Source: Elusimicrobium simillimum (GTDB lineage: Bacteria; Elusimicrobiota; Elusimicrobia; Elusimicrobiales; Elusimicrobiaceae). Taken from it: a stretch of DNA of 64,000 nt. The notes beneath the pieces are model-generated. The model saw only the letters and a list, made by a program, of their open reading frames with translations. It did not search any database and was not told where the DNA came from. This document shows positions 1-9,311 of the stretch, one piece after another. The stretch is from contig NZ_JBEVVA010000003.1 in the NCBI RefSeq assembly GCF_049639735.1, forward strand, positions 558,001 through 622,000. Reading direction: 5' to 3'. A program made the position numbers and the translations under genes. Numbering within the stretch: the first letter of the stretch is position 1; every line of letters starts with the position of its first letter.

Positions 1-1
1 C

Positions 2-277
2 CGTGTTGATAATAAACCGCAGCTCTCTGACCTCAGGGAGTCCGGCTCTATCGAGCAGGACGCCGACGTTGTCGCCTTAATCCACCGTGACGGCTACTAC
101 AAACGTGACGACGAATCTTTAAAACGCAAGGCTACCTTAATTATTGCCAAACAGCGTAACGGGCCTGTGGGCGACGTGCCGCTTAACTTTATCAGCGAAC
201 ATACTTTATTTACCAACCCCGCGCCTGAAGATATACCTGTGGGTGACTACGGGCAGGAAGTTGGGGTGCCGTTATAA
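2..277 (+). CDS. dnaB: Replicative DNA helicase, C-terminal fragment
   Basis: The 5' end lies outside the window; 91 codons and the stop are visible. They read RVDNKPQLSDLRESGSIEQD and then DADVVALIHRDGYY, the classic end of the RecA-like ATPase domain of DnaB. The Q-L-S-D-L-R-E-S-G-x-I-E-Q-D-A-D stretch is the family's conserved block, and the later IIAKQRNGPVG motif is also typical. DnaB is the hexameric helicase that unwinds DNA at the replication fork. The stop codon shares one base with the start of the alanine racemase gene (TAATG), so the two are almost certainly co-transcribed. Confidence 0.93.
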   Translation, partial: RVDNKPQLSDLRESGSIEQDADVVALIHRDGYYKRDDESLKRKATLIIAKQRNGPVGDVPLNFISEHTLFTNPAPEDIPVGDYGQEVGVPL

Positions 278-1386
278 TGGATAAGATTTTAAGGCCAACC
301 TGGGCGGAAGTCAGCCTTAGCGCCGTGCGTTATAATTTAAATCACGTGCGCGGCTTGCTTAACCCAAAAACCAAAATACTTTTTGTGCTAAAGGCTAACG
401 CTTACGGGCACGGCGCGGTTGCGCTGGGCAAATTTGCGCAGGCGGAAAACTTGTGCGATATGCTTGGCACAGCTTCTATAGAAGAGGGCCTGCAGCTTAG
501 GGACGCCGGCATTACCATGCCTATACTTGTGCTGGGCAGTATATATCCTTTTGAAGCTTTTGAGTACGCTATCAAGGGCAACCTTGCCATAACCGTGGCC
601 AGCTTAAGCGCCGCCAAAGCTGTGCGTGAAATAGCGGACAGGTTGGGTATGACGGCATATTGCCACGTTAAGCAAGACACCGGCATGGGGCGCATAGGCA
701 CCAGGCGCACAGGCGTAGCCAAAATTTTAGCCGAACTTAAACAGAGTAAAAATATTGTTATAGCTGGTTTGTACACTCACCTCTCCTGCGCTGATAGTGA
801 TGAGGTTTTTACCTCACAGCAGTTGGGTTATTTTGAGCAGGCCGCGCTGGAAGCTAAAACAAACGGCGTTGATATTCAGGCTTACCACACGGCGGCCACA
901 ATGGGCACATTACACGCTGCGCGCGGCAGGTTTGATATAGTGCGCATAGGTCTGGGCGCTTACGGCACAGTAAAGGGGGATAATAATTTTACGCCCGCTT
1001 TAACTTTAAAATCAAGAATAGTTTTTATTAAAGACGTTAAAAAAGGTTTTGCCTTAAGTTATAACCGCAGTTTTATAGCCCCGCGCGATATGCACGTGGC
1101 CACAATACCTGTAGGATATGGCGACGGATATTTAAGAAACATGAGCGGCAAGGCTGAGGTTTTAATTGCTGGCGTGCGCTGTAAAGTTATAGGTAATATA
1201 ACCATGGACATGCTGATGGTGGATATTACGGATTTACCGTCCGCCAATATTGGCGACGAGGTTGTGCTGATAGGCGCACAGGACGGCGCAGAAATAACTG
1301 CTTGGGACCTGGCCGAGTGGGCAGGCACAATAGCCTACGAAATTACTACGCTAATTACCGCAAGAGTACCAAGAATTTATAAATAA
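277..1386 (+). CDS. alr: Alanine racemase
   Basis: This PLP enzyme interconverts L- and D-alanine to supply D-Ala for peptidoglycan. At 369 residues it has the usual family length. The cofactor lysine is K39 in VLKANAYGHG, the diagnostic N-terminal motif. The second-half catalytic tyrosine is expected near residue 262 in SYNRSF, followed by PVGYGDGYLR and NITMDMLMVD, which are also conserved. The start overlaps the dnaB stop by one base, implying translational coupling. The next gene begins 9 bases downstream behind a good AAGGAG site. Confidence 0.95.
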   Translation: MDKILRPTWAEVSLSAVRYNLNHVRGLLNPKTKILFVLKANAYGHGAVALGKFAQAENLCDMLGTASIEEGLQLRDAGITMPILVLGSIYPFEAFEYAIKGNLAITVASLSAAKAVREIADRLGMTAYCHVKQDTGMGRIGTRRTGVAKILAELKQSKNIVIAGLYTHLSCADSDEVFTSQQLGYFEQAALEAKTNGVDIQAYHTAATMGTLHAARGRFDIVRIGLGAYGTVKGDNNFTPALTLKSRIVFIKDVKKGFALSYNRSFIAPRDMHVATIPVGYGDGYLRNMSGKAEVLIAGVRCKVIGNITMDMLMVDITDLPSANIGDEVVLIGAQDGAEITAWDLAEWAGTIAYEITTLITARVPRIYK

Positions 1387-1395
1387 GGAGTTTTT

Positions 1396-2025
1396 ATGAA
1401 AAAAATTATTGTTTTATTTTTCTTCTTTGGTCTGTGCCTCACAACCTTTACTTTTGCTAAAGAAAATAAACCTGCTGATAATAAAAAAACTTCTTTTGCC
1501 AATTATCTACCCCGTATAAAAACCTATACAATGCCAATCACATTTTGGGATTCTTTTGTGTTTCAAACCGATGAAACGCCGGAGCCTGTAGGTATAAGCA
1601 ACCCGCAAAAAGAGATTTTCGTATCTAATGAAGATTTTGTGTCTGTTTTTAAAAATGATTTGCCGTTTATAAAAAAATCTTCCAGGTTTAAGGTTTTTAT
1701 TGTGGGGCAAGTTAAAATGTTTCCTAATGTTTACACTCTAATATTTAGGATAGAAAATGGCGAGAGCACCAAAGCGGTCTTGCTTGCCAACTATTCTGCC
1801 AAGTACGAATTTTTGGGTATGGAATATGTGTACCCTTCAGCGGTGCTTGACTGCTCTGAGTCAAAAACATATGAGGAGGGCGGCTCTCTAACAGAAACAT
1901 TAACCAGCAGTTGCTCGTCCAGCGGGGTTACTGAAGTTCTTACAGGTACGCTCAACTCTTCTTTTAATCTTATTGATATTCAAGCATACAGACCCAGCGA
2001 CTGGGACTCTGAAACTGACATCTAA
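1396..2025 (+). CDS. Secreted protein of unknown function
   Basis: This 209-residue protein is not recognised. The first 21 residues form a clear Sec signal peptide (KK, then a Phe/Leu-rich core, ending TFA). The mature part begins with a Lys/Asn-rich linker and then mixed strands and helices. Two cysteines (near residues 152 and 175) lie in a Ser/Thr-rich C-terminal part and could form a disulfide. An AAGGAG site lies 7 bases before the ATG and the gene follows alr by 9 bases, so it is probably the last gene of the dnaB-alr transcript. A strong hairpin follows about 60 bases downstream. A periplasmic or surface location is inferred from the signal peptide only. Confidence 0.7.
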   Translation: MKKIIVLFFFFGLCLTTFTFAKENKPADNKKTSFANYLPRIKTYTMPITFWDSFVFQTDETPEPVGISNPQKEIFVSNEDFVSVFKNDLPFIKKSSRFKVFIVGQVKMFPNVYTLIFRIENGESTKAVLLANYSAKYEFLGMEYVYPSAVLDCSESKTYEEGGSLTETLTSSCSSSGVTEVLTGTLNSSFNLIDIQAYRPSDWDSETDI

Positions 2026-2088
2026 AAAGCCCCTTAATTTAGTAAAACTCATCTTCCTATAAAAATTTTAAAAGCGTAAACACCGCCT

Positions 2089-2116
2089 AAATATTCCCCT
2101 GAACGGGGGAATATTT
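2089..2116 (+). terminator. Intrinsic terminator after the alr transcript
   Basis: An 11-base perfect stem (AAATATTCCCC paired with GGGGAATATTT) closes a 6-base loop and is followed by a short T/A tract. It separates the alr-linked gene from the mla operon. Confidence 0.6.
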
Positions 2117-2152
2117 TATAGAATCTTATATATACATTTAAGAGGGCGGCAA

Positions 2153-2929
2153 GTGTTTAAACTTATAGGAACATACCTGATAATGTTTTTTGATGAATGC
2201 GGCAAAGCGGCAAATATGCTGCGCGCAAGCGCGTTCTGGCTGTACCGCGCGCCCTTTGAATGGGGCCAGGCTATGTCGCAGTCTGTCAAGCTTGGCATAG
2301 ACTCTCTTACCGTTACCACCCTTACCAGCGTTTTTACCGGCATGGTGCTGGCCTTGCAGGGCGGCAATACCATTAATAATATTTTAAACGAGCCTATGTT
2401 TGTGGGCACATTAGTCAGCTTTTCTTTAATACGTGAGCTGGGCCCTGTGCTGACGGCGGTGGTTATTATAGGCCGCGCGGGCGCGTCTGTCACCGCTGAG
2501 ATTGGCACTATGGAAGTGACAGAACAGGTTGACGCGCTTTACACCCTTGGCACCAACCCGCACAGGCAGCTTGTGTTGCCGCGCATGTTTGCCTTTATGT
2601 TTACTGTGCCTATACTTACGCTGTTTGCAAATTTCTCGGGTATATTTGGCGGTTATTTGGTGGCGGTGCATGGGTTAAACGTGCCCGCTTTTACTTATAT
2701 GAACGATATTACCGCCTATATGGGCGTGGCGGATTTTATGCACGGCTTTATAAAATCTTTTGTGTTCGCTTTTATGATTGGCACGGTTGCGTGCTATAAA
2801 GGTTTAGACACAAAAGGCGGCGCGGAGGGCGTGGGCCGCTCTACCACGGTGGCCGTGGTTACCAGCATGGTGCTGGTGTTGGTGCTGGACTACTTTTTAA
2901 CTGCGATACTTACGTCGCTGGGGATATAA
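2153..2929 (+). CDS. mlaE: MlaE-family ABC transporter permease
   Basis: Inner-membrane permease of an MCE-type phospholipid transporter, which moves lipids between inner and outer membranes. It has 258 residues with five or six hydrophobic segments. The family signature is plain: RELGPVLTAVVIIGRAGAS followed by TAEIGTMEVTEQVDAL around residues 88-125. The start is GTG, chosen because GAGGGCGG lies just upstream and the protein aligns with the usual MlaE N-terminus (FFDECGKAA). The ATPase gene starts one base after the stop, and the MCE protein gene follows, giving the order permease-ATPase-MCE seen in many phyla. Confidence 0.92.
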   Translation: MFKLIGTYLIMFFDECGKAANMLRASAFWLYRAPFEWGQAMSQSVKLGIDSLTVTTLTSVFTGMVLALQGGNTINNILNEPMFVGTLVSFSLIRELGPVLTAVVIIGRAGASVTAEIGTMEVTEQVDALYTLGTNPHRQLVLPRMFAFMFTVPILTLFANFSGIFGGYLVAVHGLNVPAFTYMNDITAYMGVADFMHGFIKSFVFAFMIGTVACYKGLDTKGGAEGVGRSTTVAVVTSMVLVLVLDYFLTAILTSLGI

Positions 2930-2930
2930 A

Positions 2931-3692
2931 ATGATAGTGGTAAAAGGTTTAAGAAAATCTTTTGGCGCCAAGCATGTGCTTGACGGTATAGACCTTACTA
3001 TTAAAGACGGTGAAATACTGTCTGTAATAGGCGGCTCTGGCACGGGTAAAAGCACGTTTATTAAATGCGTTATGCGCCTGATTGAACCAACGGCCGGCAA
3101 AATTTTAATTGATAATAAAGACATAGCTTTTGTTAACGACGAATATAAGCTGGCCGCCGTCAGGCGCAGCATGGGTTATTTGTTCCAGGAAGGCGCGCTG
3201 TTTGACTCTCTTAGCGTAGGGGAAAACGTTGCGTTTGGCCTAAAATATTTAACGGATGAAAAAAAGGCGGACTACAAAAAAATAGTAAAAGAAAAGCTTG
3301 CGCTGGTTGGCCTAAAAGACGTGGAAGACATGCGCCCGAGCGAACTTTCCGGCGGTATGAAAAAGCGCGTTGCGCTTGCCCGCGTGCTGGCCGTAAGCCC
3401 CAAATATTTACTATATGACGAGCCTACCAGCGGCCTTGACCCTATTATGTCTGACATCATCAGCGATTTAATTTTAGAAATGAAGCAAAAGCTTAACATG
3501 ACTTCGGTTGTTATTACGCATGACATGAAGTCCGCTTACAAAATATCTGACAAAATAGTATTTTTATATAACGGTAAAATACTTATGGAGGGCACGCCGG
3601 ACGATTTTAGAAAAACGGACAACCCCTACGTCAGGCAGTTTATAGACGGTAAGGCCCAGGGCCCTATACAGATGAAATTAACCAGAGATTAA
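2931..3692 (+). CDS. mlaF: MlaF-family ABC transporter ATP-binding protein
   Basis: Cytoplasmic ATPase that drives the MlaE permease. In its 253 residues are Walker A GGSGTGKST (about 34-42), a Q-loop at YLFQEGALFDSL, the ABC signature LSGGM and Walker B YLLYDEPTSGLDP, followed by the switch histidine in VVITHDM. The QEGALFDS Q-loop is typical of the Mla/Ttg2 subfamily rather than importers. It starts one base after mlaE. A possible internal promoter for mlaD lies in the 14 bases between this gene and the next. Confidence 0.93.
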   Translation: MIVVKGLRKSFGAKHVLDGIDLTIKDGEILSVIGGSGTGKSTFIKCVMRLIEPTAGKILIDNKDIAFVNDEYKLAAVRRSMGYLFQEGALFDSLSVGENVAFGLKYLTDEKKADYKKIVKEKLALVGLKDVEDMRPSELSGGMKKRVALARVLAVSPKYLLYDEPTSGLDPIMSDIISDLILEMKQKLNMTSVVITHDMKSAYKISDKIVFLYNGKILMEGTPDDFRKTDNPYVRQFIDGKAQGPIQMKLTRD

Positions 3693-3694
3693 GG

Positions 3695-3706
3695 TAGAAT
3701 ATAAAT
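3695..3706 (+). promoter_or_regulatory. Possible leaderless-type promoter before mlaD
   Basis: TAGAAT resembles a -10 hexamer and is followed by exactly 6 bases (ATAAAT) and then the mlaD ATG, with no Shine-Dalgarno close by. The same spacing recurs before several other envelope genes in this window. No clear -35 is seen. Confidence 0.3.
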
Positions 3707-4996
3707 ATGAAAGCAGAAACAAAAGTAGGTTTATTTGCGGTGTGCGGCGTAGTGCTGTTTGGCGTGGCTGTTTACATGCTGGGCAATATTTCCGTTGGCG
3801 GGGAGTATAAAATTAACGTAAGGTTTCACGATGTTTCGGGCCTGCCCAGCAAATCCGTAATTAAACTTAACGGCGTTGAAATAGGCAAAGTACGCGCCAT
3901 AAAAATGGACGGCGACGGCGTGATAGTGGTGCTTGGCGTTAAAAAGAATGTACCTGTTTATAAAGATTCTGTTTTCAAAATTATGGCCACCAGCATAATA
4001 GGCTCAAAATATTTAGGCGTAGAGCAGGGCCGCCCGGCCGCGGGCGTTTTTAACGACGGCGACAGCGTAAACGGCTACAATGAACTTGCCATGGACCAAA
4101 TGCTTAACGAGACTATGGCCAGCGTAAAACAATTTGTAGACAGCGTTAATAATAACGGCGCCTTCGGCGCGGATTTAAACGCCACTTTAGTAAACCTGCG
4201 CCAGCTTTCTAATAACATAAGCGAGCTTGTTTCCACCCTCAGGCCTTACCTTGAGCATTCTATGGAAGACATAAGCGACGTTACCGTCAGCCTTAAAGAC
4301 CTTATGGCCCGCGCGGACGTAATTACCCGCCAAATTCAAGACAGCGAGGGCGTGATAGGTTCATTAATTAACGACCCTGAAATGAAAGACGATTTAAAGG
4401 CCTCCGTGTCTGACCTTAGAGCCACTATGGTTGACGCCAGAGAGTTTGTGGGTAAAATGAGCAAGTTTAGAGTGTTTTGGATGTTTGACGGCTATTATAA
4501 TACCGACGCTGAGGCGTTTAACACAAACATAGCGCTTAAAATTTACCCCAGCAATGATTATATGTACTACAGAGTTGGCTACAATAATATCGGCAATGAA
4601 GACGACTCTTTGGGCTCCAAAGATTATGTTGAAAAGAATAAAATTGAAGCCAGGCTTGGTTTTTATAATAATTACTTTGACCTTTCCGCAGGTTATATAC
4701 GCGGTGGCGGCGGGGCCGAGCTGCTGCTTATGCCGTTTTATGACCGCAAGTTTCTTAACCGCGTTTCTTTCCAAACCGCTGTAACTGATTTTGGCAGAGA
4801 CAGGACGATAAACGGCCGCCACTTTAATAAGCCTAACCTTTTGTACGGCGTAAACTTTGATATTAATAAATACTTCAGCGTAGGCGCGGGCATGACCGAC
4901 GCGCTGGAAGTTAACCAGCCTTACCTTAAGACAACAATTAAGTTCCAGGATAAAGACATAGCTTCTTTCTTCGGGCTGGCCACACTGGCAAGTTAA
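3707..4996 (+). CDS. mlaD: MlaD-like MCE protein with an extra C-terminal beta-rich domain
   Basis: Membrane-anchored substrate-binding component of the MCE transporter. It has one N-terminal membrane helix (about 7-27), an MCE domain (about 38-115, with GLPSKSVIKLNGVEIGKV) and a long helical stretch to about 245. The final 180 residues are rich in aromatic, strand-like alternations (GYYNTDAEAFNTNIALKIYP, YMYYRVGYNNIG, RLGFYNNYFDLSAGYIRGG). That part resembles outer-membrane beta-barrel strands rather than the usual short MlaD tail. At 429 residues it is much longer than E. coli MlaD (about 180). The MCE call is firm; the barrel interpretation is inference. Confidence 0.88.
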   Translation: MKAETKVGLFAVCGVVLFGVAVYMLGNISVGGEYKINVRFHDVSGLPSKSVIKLNGVEIGKVRAIKMDGDGVIVVLGVKKNVPVYKDSVFKIMATSIIGSKYLGVEQGRPAAGVFNDGDSVNGYNELAMDQMLNETMASVKQFVDSVNNNGAFGADLNATLVNLRQLSNNISELVSTLRPYLEHSMEDISDVTVSLKDLMARADVITRQIQDSEGVIGSLINDPEMKDDLKASVSDLRATMVDAREFVGKMSKFRVFWMFDGYYNTDAEAFNTNIALKIYPSNDYMYYRVGYNNIGNEDDSLGSKDYVEKNKIEARLGFYNNYFDLSAGYIRGGGGAELLLMPFYDRKFLNRVSFQTAVTDFGRDRTINGRHFNKPNLLYGVNFDINKYFSVGAGMTDALEVNQPYLKTTIKFQDKDIASFFGLATLAS

Positions 4997-5007
4997 AAGG
5001 GATTTAT

Positions 5008-6543
5008 ATGAAGGTTTTAAAAACGGATGTTTTGGTAATAGGTTCCGGTTTAGCGGGCGCTACTTACGCGCTTAGCGCGGCGCGGCTGGGGTTAAAAGTT
5101 ATTATGATTTCCGGCGGTGAACCGGAAGATACCAACAGCGATTTAGCGCAAGGCGGCGTGGTGTATGAAGCGCCCAAAGGCATAAACGCGCTTGTTAAAG
5201 ACGTGCAAAACGCCGGCTGCGGCCTGTGCAACGAGCCTGCGGTAAAAGAAATTTGCACAAACGGCTACAAAGTTTTAAACGACCTTTTTGTAAAAGAATT
5301 AAAAGTGCCTTTTGATGTTGACGCTAAAGGCAAACTGCTGCTTACCCGTGAGGGCGCGCACACAAGCAGGCGCATTATTTACGCTAAAGATACCACGGGC
5401 CACGCCATGCTGTCCGGCTTGCTCAAAGCTGTTAAAAAAGAAAAAAACATAAAAGTGCTGGCGCAAAATACCGCGGTAGATTTACTTACCCTTTCACATA
5501 ACTCAGAAAATACCTTAGACCGTTATTACCCGCTTACATGTTTTGGAGCGTACGTGCTAAACAATAAAACGGGCGAGGTTTACGGCGTAACCGCTAAAAA
5601 AACAGTGCTTGCCACAGGCGGCGTTGGGCAAATATACCGCCATACAACTAACTCACAATTTTCCTTCGGCCACGGCATTGCTATGGCTTACCGTGTGGGC
5701 GCGAGGGTAATGAATATGGAGTTTGTGCAGTTCCACCCGACGGTGTTTGGCAAAGGTAAAACATTTTTAATATCAGAGGCCGTGCGCGGCGAGGGCGGCG
5801 TGCTGGTAAACAGCAAAGGCAAAGAGTTTATGAAAAAGTATCACCCCATGGGGTCCTTAGCGCCCCGTGACGTGGTGGCAAGAGCTATTGAAGAGCAGCG
5901 TTTACACGGCGACAAAGTGTTTTTAGATTTATCTGCAATTAAGCCTGAACATATTAAAGAAAGGTTCCCCAATATTTACCGCAAGTGCCTTGAGTACGGC
6001 GTGGACATAACTAAAGAAAGAATACCCGTTGTACCCGCGGCGCATTACTTTTGCGGCGGCGTTTACGCTACGCCAAGCGGGCGTACTAATATAGAAAATT
6101 TAAATGTAATAGGTGAGTGCGCCTGCACCGGCCTGCACGGGGCTAACCGCCTGGCCAGCACATCGCTTTTAGAAACGCTTTCCATGGGCGACGCATGTGC
6201 CCGCGCAGATAAGCAGGACATAGCTAAAAATAAATTTCACATACCTGCCCCAAGACCGTGGCGCAGCCCCGTAAAAGCGGCTGACCTTAACTTGGTTAAG
6301 CAGGATATCGCCACATTGCAAAGCACAATGTGGAACTATGTTGGCCTTATAAGAAGTAAAACCCACCTTGCCCGCGCCGAAAAAATATTAAGGCATATGC
6401 ATAATGAAATAAGCGTTTTCTACCGCGACGTGCAGCTTACGCCCGAACTTATTGACCTGCGTAACGGCACGCAAACCGGCCTGCTTATAACCTACGCCGC
6501 GCTTAAAAATAACAAAAATATAGGCTGCCACTATTTGTCATAA
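5008..6543 (+). CDS. nadB: L-aspartate oxidase
   Basis: FAD enzyme that oxidises L-aspartate to iminoaspartate, the first step of de novo NAD synthesis. It has 511 residues. The FAD-binding motif VIGSGLAGATYAL lies at about residues 10-22, followed by SDLAQGGVVYE. The active-site region contains EFVQFHPT and ISEAVRGEGG, then PAAHYFCGGV and GLHGANRLASTSLLE, which separate NadB from succinate dehydrogenase by context and length. A shortened C-terminal helical domain is present. An AAAGGGA site precedes the ATG. No nadA or nadC is visible nearby. Confidence 0.92.
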   Translation: MKVLKTDVLVIGSGLAGATYALSAARLGLKVIMISGGEPEDTNSDLAQGGVVYEAPKGINALVKDVQNAGCGLCNEPAVKEICTNGYKVLNDLFVKELKVPFDVDAKGKLLLTREGAHTSRRIIYAKDTTGHAMLSGLLKAVKKEKNIKVLAQNTAVDLLTLSHNSENTLDRYYPLTCFGAYVLNNKTGEVYGVTAKKTVLATGGVGQIYRHTTNSQFSFGHGIAMAYRVGARVMNMEFVQFHPTVFGKGKTFLISEAVRGEGGVLVNSKGKEFMKKYHPMGSLAPRDVVARAIEEQRLHGDKVFLDLSAIKPEHIKERFPNIYRKCLEYGVDITKERIPVVPAAHYFCGGVYATPSGRTNIENLNVIGECACTGLHGANRLASTSLLETLSMGDACARADKQDIAKNKFHIPAPRPWRSPVKAADLNLVKQDIATLQSTMWNYVGLIRSKTHLARAEKILRHMHNEISVFYRDVQLTPELIDLRNGTQTGLLITYAALKNNKNIGCHYLS

Positions 6544-6569
6544 TAAGTTTGTACAAACAGGAGGGGATT

Positions 6570-7088
6570 ATGAAAAAAGCAAAGACGTTTCTGGTAGTAG
6601 CGGGGATAATATATGTTTTAGTGGGGATGCTTGTAATGTTATTTCCCGGTGTAACTTTGGCCACGCTTTCTGTTATGCTTGGCGTGGGTATATTGGTGGC
6701 TGGTATTTTTAACCTTATCAGCTATTTTAATGATAAAGAAATGCTTAAAAGCCCGGGCTGGACTTTGACGGCGGGTATTTTAGACATAGTTATAGGTTTA
6801 ATACTGCTTGGCAATATAGGCGCTACGGCTATGGCCATACCGTTGGTGGTTGGCTTTTGGGCCATATTTGGCAGCATAGCCAGAATAGCGGCGTCCATCA
6901 CATTTAAAAACTTAGGTTTTAATAAATGGTGGGTGGCCATGGTTGCCGGTATAATAGGCTTGGTGCTGGCTTATTTTATTATTGTTAACCCGGCGTTTGG
7001 CGCTATATTTGTAACCACATATATAGGAATATATTTTGTGTTTGTAGGTATGATGGCATTGGCCGAAGCAATGGTAGTAAAAAAATAA
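6570..7088 (+). CDS. HdeD/DUF308-family membrane protein
   Basis: Small integral membrane protein (172 residues) with six hydrophobic segments. It has the repeated Gly-rich pattern of the HdeD/DUF308 family (VGMLVMLFPGVTLATLSVML, VAGIFNLISYF, WTLTAGILDIVIGLILL). In E. coli HdeD is tied to acid resistance; the function here is unknown. I chose the ATG at 6570 because AGGAGGGG sits 5-10 bases before it; an upstream TTG in frame has no such site. A strong terminator follows. Confidence 0.82.
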   Translation: MKKAKTFLVVAGIIYVLVGMLVMLFPGVTLATLSVMLGVGILVAGIFNLISYFNDKEMLKSPGWTLTAGILDIVIGLILLGNIGATAMAIPLVVGFWAIFGSIARIAASITFKNLGFNKWWVAMVAGIIGLVLAYFIIVNPAFGAIFVTTYIGIYFVFVGMMALAEAMVVKK

Positions 7089-7100
7089 AACTATTAAATA

Positions 7101-7131
7101 AAATCACCCCGGGTAAATCCCGGGGTGATTT
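7101..7131. terminator. Bidirectional terminator between convergent genes
   Basis: A 13-base perfect stem (AAATCACCCCGGG / CCCGGGGTGATTT) with a 5-base loop and T tracts on both strands. It lies between the HdeD-like gene (+) and the hybrid kinase (-) and should stop both. Confidence 0.88.
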
Positions 7132-7139
7132 TTTATTTA

Positions 7140-9284
7140 TTATGAACGTTTCATGTATTTGCGCATCATGGCCATAACCTCGTTAATGTTAAAAGGTTTG
7201 CCTATGTGCGCGTTCATGCCGCTGGCTATACTGCGTTCTATATCTTCCTTAAAAACGTTTGCCGTCATGGCAATGATGGGCACTGTTTTGGCTTCAGGCG
7301 CGTTAAGCGCGCGTATCTGCCTGGTGGCTTCATAACCGTCCATCTCCGGCATTTGTACGTCCATAAAAATAATATCGTACCTGTCAGGGTTTGCGCGCAT
7401 CATTTCAACAGCCTCTTTACCGTTAACGGCCATATCAATGGCGACGCCCGTGGGTTCCAGCAGGGAAAATACTATTTCTCTATTAATGTCCACGTCTTCC
7501 GCCAATAATATTGTGCGGCCCGCAAAGATATTTTTAAAATCTTCCTGTGTTTGGGCGGATGGCAAAACATCGTCACTGTCTTGCAAAGACATCATTACCA
7601 AATCTGAAATCATGGAGGGGAACAGCGGCTTTTGCAAAAATCTTTCCACGCCCGCGGCTTTGGCGTCTTTCTCAATAACGTTCCATTCTACCGACGAAAT
7701 CATAGCAACTACAAAGGGGGAATTGTTTATTTCTTTAATACGCCCGGCAAGTTCAATACCGTTCATGCCCGGCATTTTCCAGTCTATAAGGTAAATATCA
7801 TAGGAGCCTTTTTCTTTAATCATTTGCAGCGCTTCTTCGCCGCTGCCTGCAACGTCAAATTTAAGGCCCAGCCTGGCGAATATACCTGAAAGTTGTTCTC
7901 TTATATGCGCGTCGTCATCCACGCCCAGCACACGCACGCTGTTCCATTTAAGCCCGGGGTTAAGCAAGGCTTTTTTTTCTTTTTCACTATTGCACAGCCA
8001 TACATTAAAATAAAAAGTGGAGCCTTTGCCCTCTTCAGACTCTACGCCTATTTCGCCGCCCATAAGCTCTACTATGCGCTTGGAAATAGCCAGGCCCAGG
8101 CCCGTGCCGCCAAATTTACGCGAGGTGCCGCTCTCCGCTTGTGAAAAAGATGTAAATAAACGGCCTTGCTGCTCTTTGCTTATGCCTATGCCGGTGTCCG
8201 TCACTTCCACGCGTATACCGTGCATAGTGTCTTTGTTGCCAAGATAATGTGTTTTAAGGTGTATTTCACCGTGTTCCGGAGTAAATTTAACGGCGTTAGA
8301 AAGAAGGTTGGTTACAACCTGCTTTAAACGCTGGTCATCGCCCAGCAGCATGGCGGGGATATCAGGGTCAAGCGATACTTGCAGCAGCTGCTTTTTCTCA
8401 TCCACGCGGAAGTTGATTACGCTAACCACTTTTTGCAGCATGCGCTCAAAATTAAAATCAACTAAAGAAAGTTCCAGTTTATTGGCCTCAATTTTTGACA
8501 TGTCTAAAATATCATTGATAACGCCAAGCAGGTGTGAAGAGGCGTCTTTTATTTTGCCGAAAGCGTAGTCTTTGCGGTCAATATCTTTAGCGGATTGGCC
8601 TATAGAGGTCATGCCTATAATGGCGTTCATAGGGGTGCGTATTTCGTGGCTCATATTGGCCAAAAAGTCAGACTTGGCGCGCGAGGCTTGTTCAGCGGTT
8701 TCTCTGGCGGCTTCTATATCAGTAATATCGTGAAATAAAATTAAAACGCCTTCTATATCGCCGCCGTCGTTTAACATGGGGATAAAGTTGATATTATAAC
8801 GCGCGGTTTTACCTTTGCCCGCAAAGTCTATACTGCGTGATGATGTTTTACTTTTTTTATGGAACATTACTTCATCTATAATAAAAGAAATGTCTTTAGC
8901 CCAGGCCGCCCCTTTAAAAAGGTCTTGCAGTAAATACCCGCCTATTTCTATGGTAGACTTAAAGCCGGATTGTTTTAAAAAGTTGTTTGTGCAAAAAACA
9001 ATGCGTTTCTGCCCGTCTAAAAACAGCATGATGTTGGTGCTGTTGGCAAGCATGAGTTCAAGGTAGCGGTCACGCTCGCGCTGGGCTAGGGTTTGCGCGG
9101 CAAATTGGTTTATTTTAACCTGTGAAATTAGTTTTTCCTGAGTGAGCTGGCGTTGTAAATGCAAAATCTCGCGCCTAAGCAACCTTTCTTCTTTTTCAAG
9201 TTTGGCTACTTTGGCGTTAAGCTGGGTGAGGTGATCGTTCAAATCACCCGTATCAGTTTGTGGGTTGATAACGTCGTCGCTCAT
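7140..9284 (-). CDS. Soluble hybrid histidine kinase (PAS-HisKA-HATPase-REC-REC)
   Basis: 714 residues with no membrane helix. Residues 15-75 are a Glu/Arg/Leu-rich coiled coil and a PAS domain spans about 75-190. The HisKA phosphoacceptor is H213 in ANMSHEIRTPMN. The ATPase has N and G boxes near VTNLLSNAVKFTP and GGTGLGLAISKRIVELMGG. Two receiver domains follow: the first has its aspartate in LIDWKMPGMNG, the second in IFMDVQMPEMDGYEATRQIR. There is no Hpt domain, so a partner must exist elsewhere. It lies 27 bases after the FIST-domain gene on the same strand, so the FIST protein is its likely sensory partner. Confidence 0.93.
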   Translation of the reverse strand: MSDDVINPQTDTGDLNDHLTQLNAKVAKLEKEERLLRREILHLQRQLTQEKLISQVKINQFAAQTLAQRERDRYLELMLANSTNIMLFLDGQKRIVFCTNNFLKQSGFKSTIEIGGYLLQDLFKGAAWAKDISFIIDEVMFHKKSKTSSRSIDFAGKGKTARYNINFIPMLNDGGDIEGVLILFHDITDIEAARETAEQASRAKSDFLANMSHEIRTPMNAIIGMTSIGQSAKDIDRKDYAFGKIKDASSHLLGVINDILDMSKIEANKLELSLVDFNFERMLQKVVSVINFRVDEKKQLLQVSLDPDIPAMLLGDDQRLKQVVTNLLSNAVKFTPEHGEIHLKTHYLGNKDTMHGIRVEVTDTGIGISKEQQGRLFTSFSQAESGTSRKFGGTGLGLAISKRIVELMGGEIGVESEEGKGSTFYFNVWLCNSEKEKKALLNPGLKWNSVRVLGVDDDAHIREQLSGIFARLGLKFDVAGSGEEALQMIKEKGSYDIYLIDWKMPGMNGIELAGRIKEINNSPFVVAMISSVEWNVIEKDAKAAGVERFLQKPLFPSMISDLVMMSLQDSDDVLPSAQTQEDFKNIFAGRTILLAEDVDINREIVFSLLEPTGVAIDMAVNGKEAVEMMRANPDRYDIIFMDVQMPEMDGYEATRQIRALNAPEAKTVPIIAMTANVFKEDIERSIASGMNAHIGKPFNINEVMAMMRKYMKRS

Positions 9285-9311
9285 GTTAATTCCTTATCCG
9301 CGCTGTTGTTG

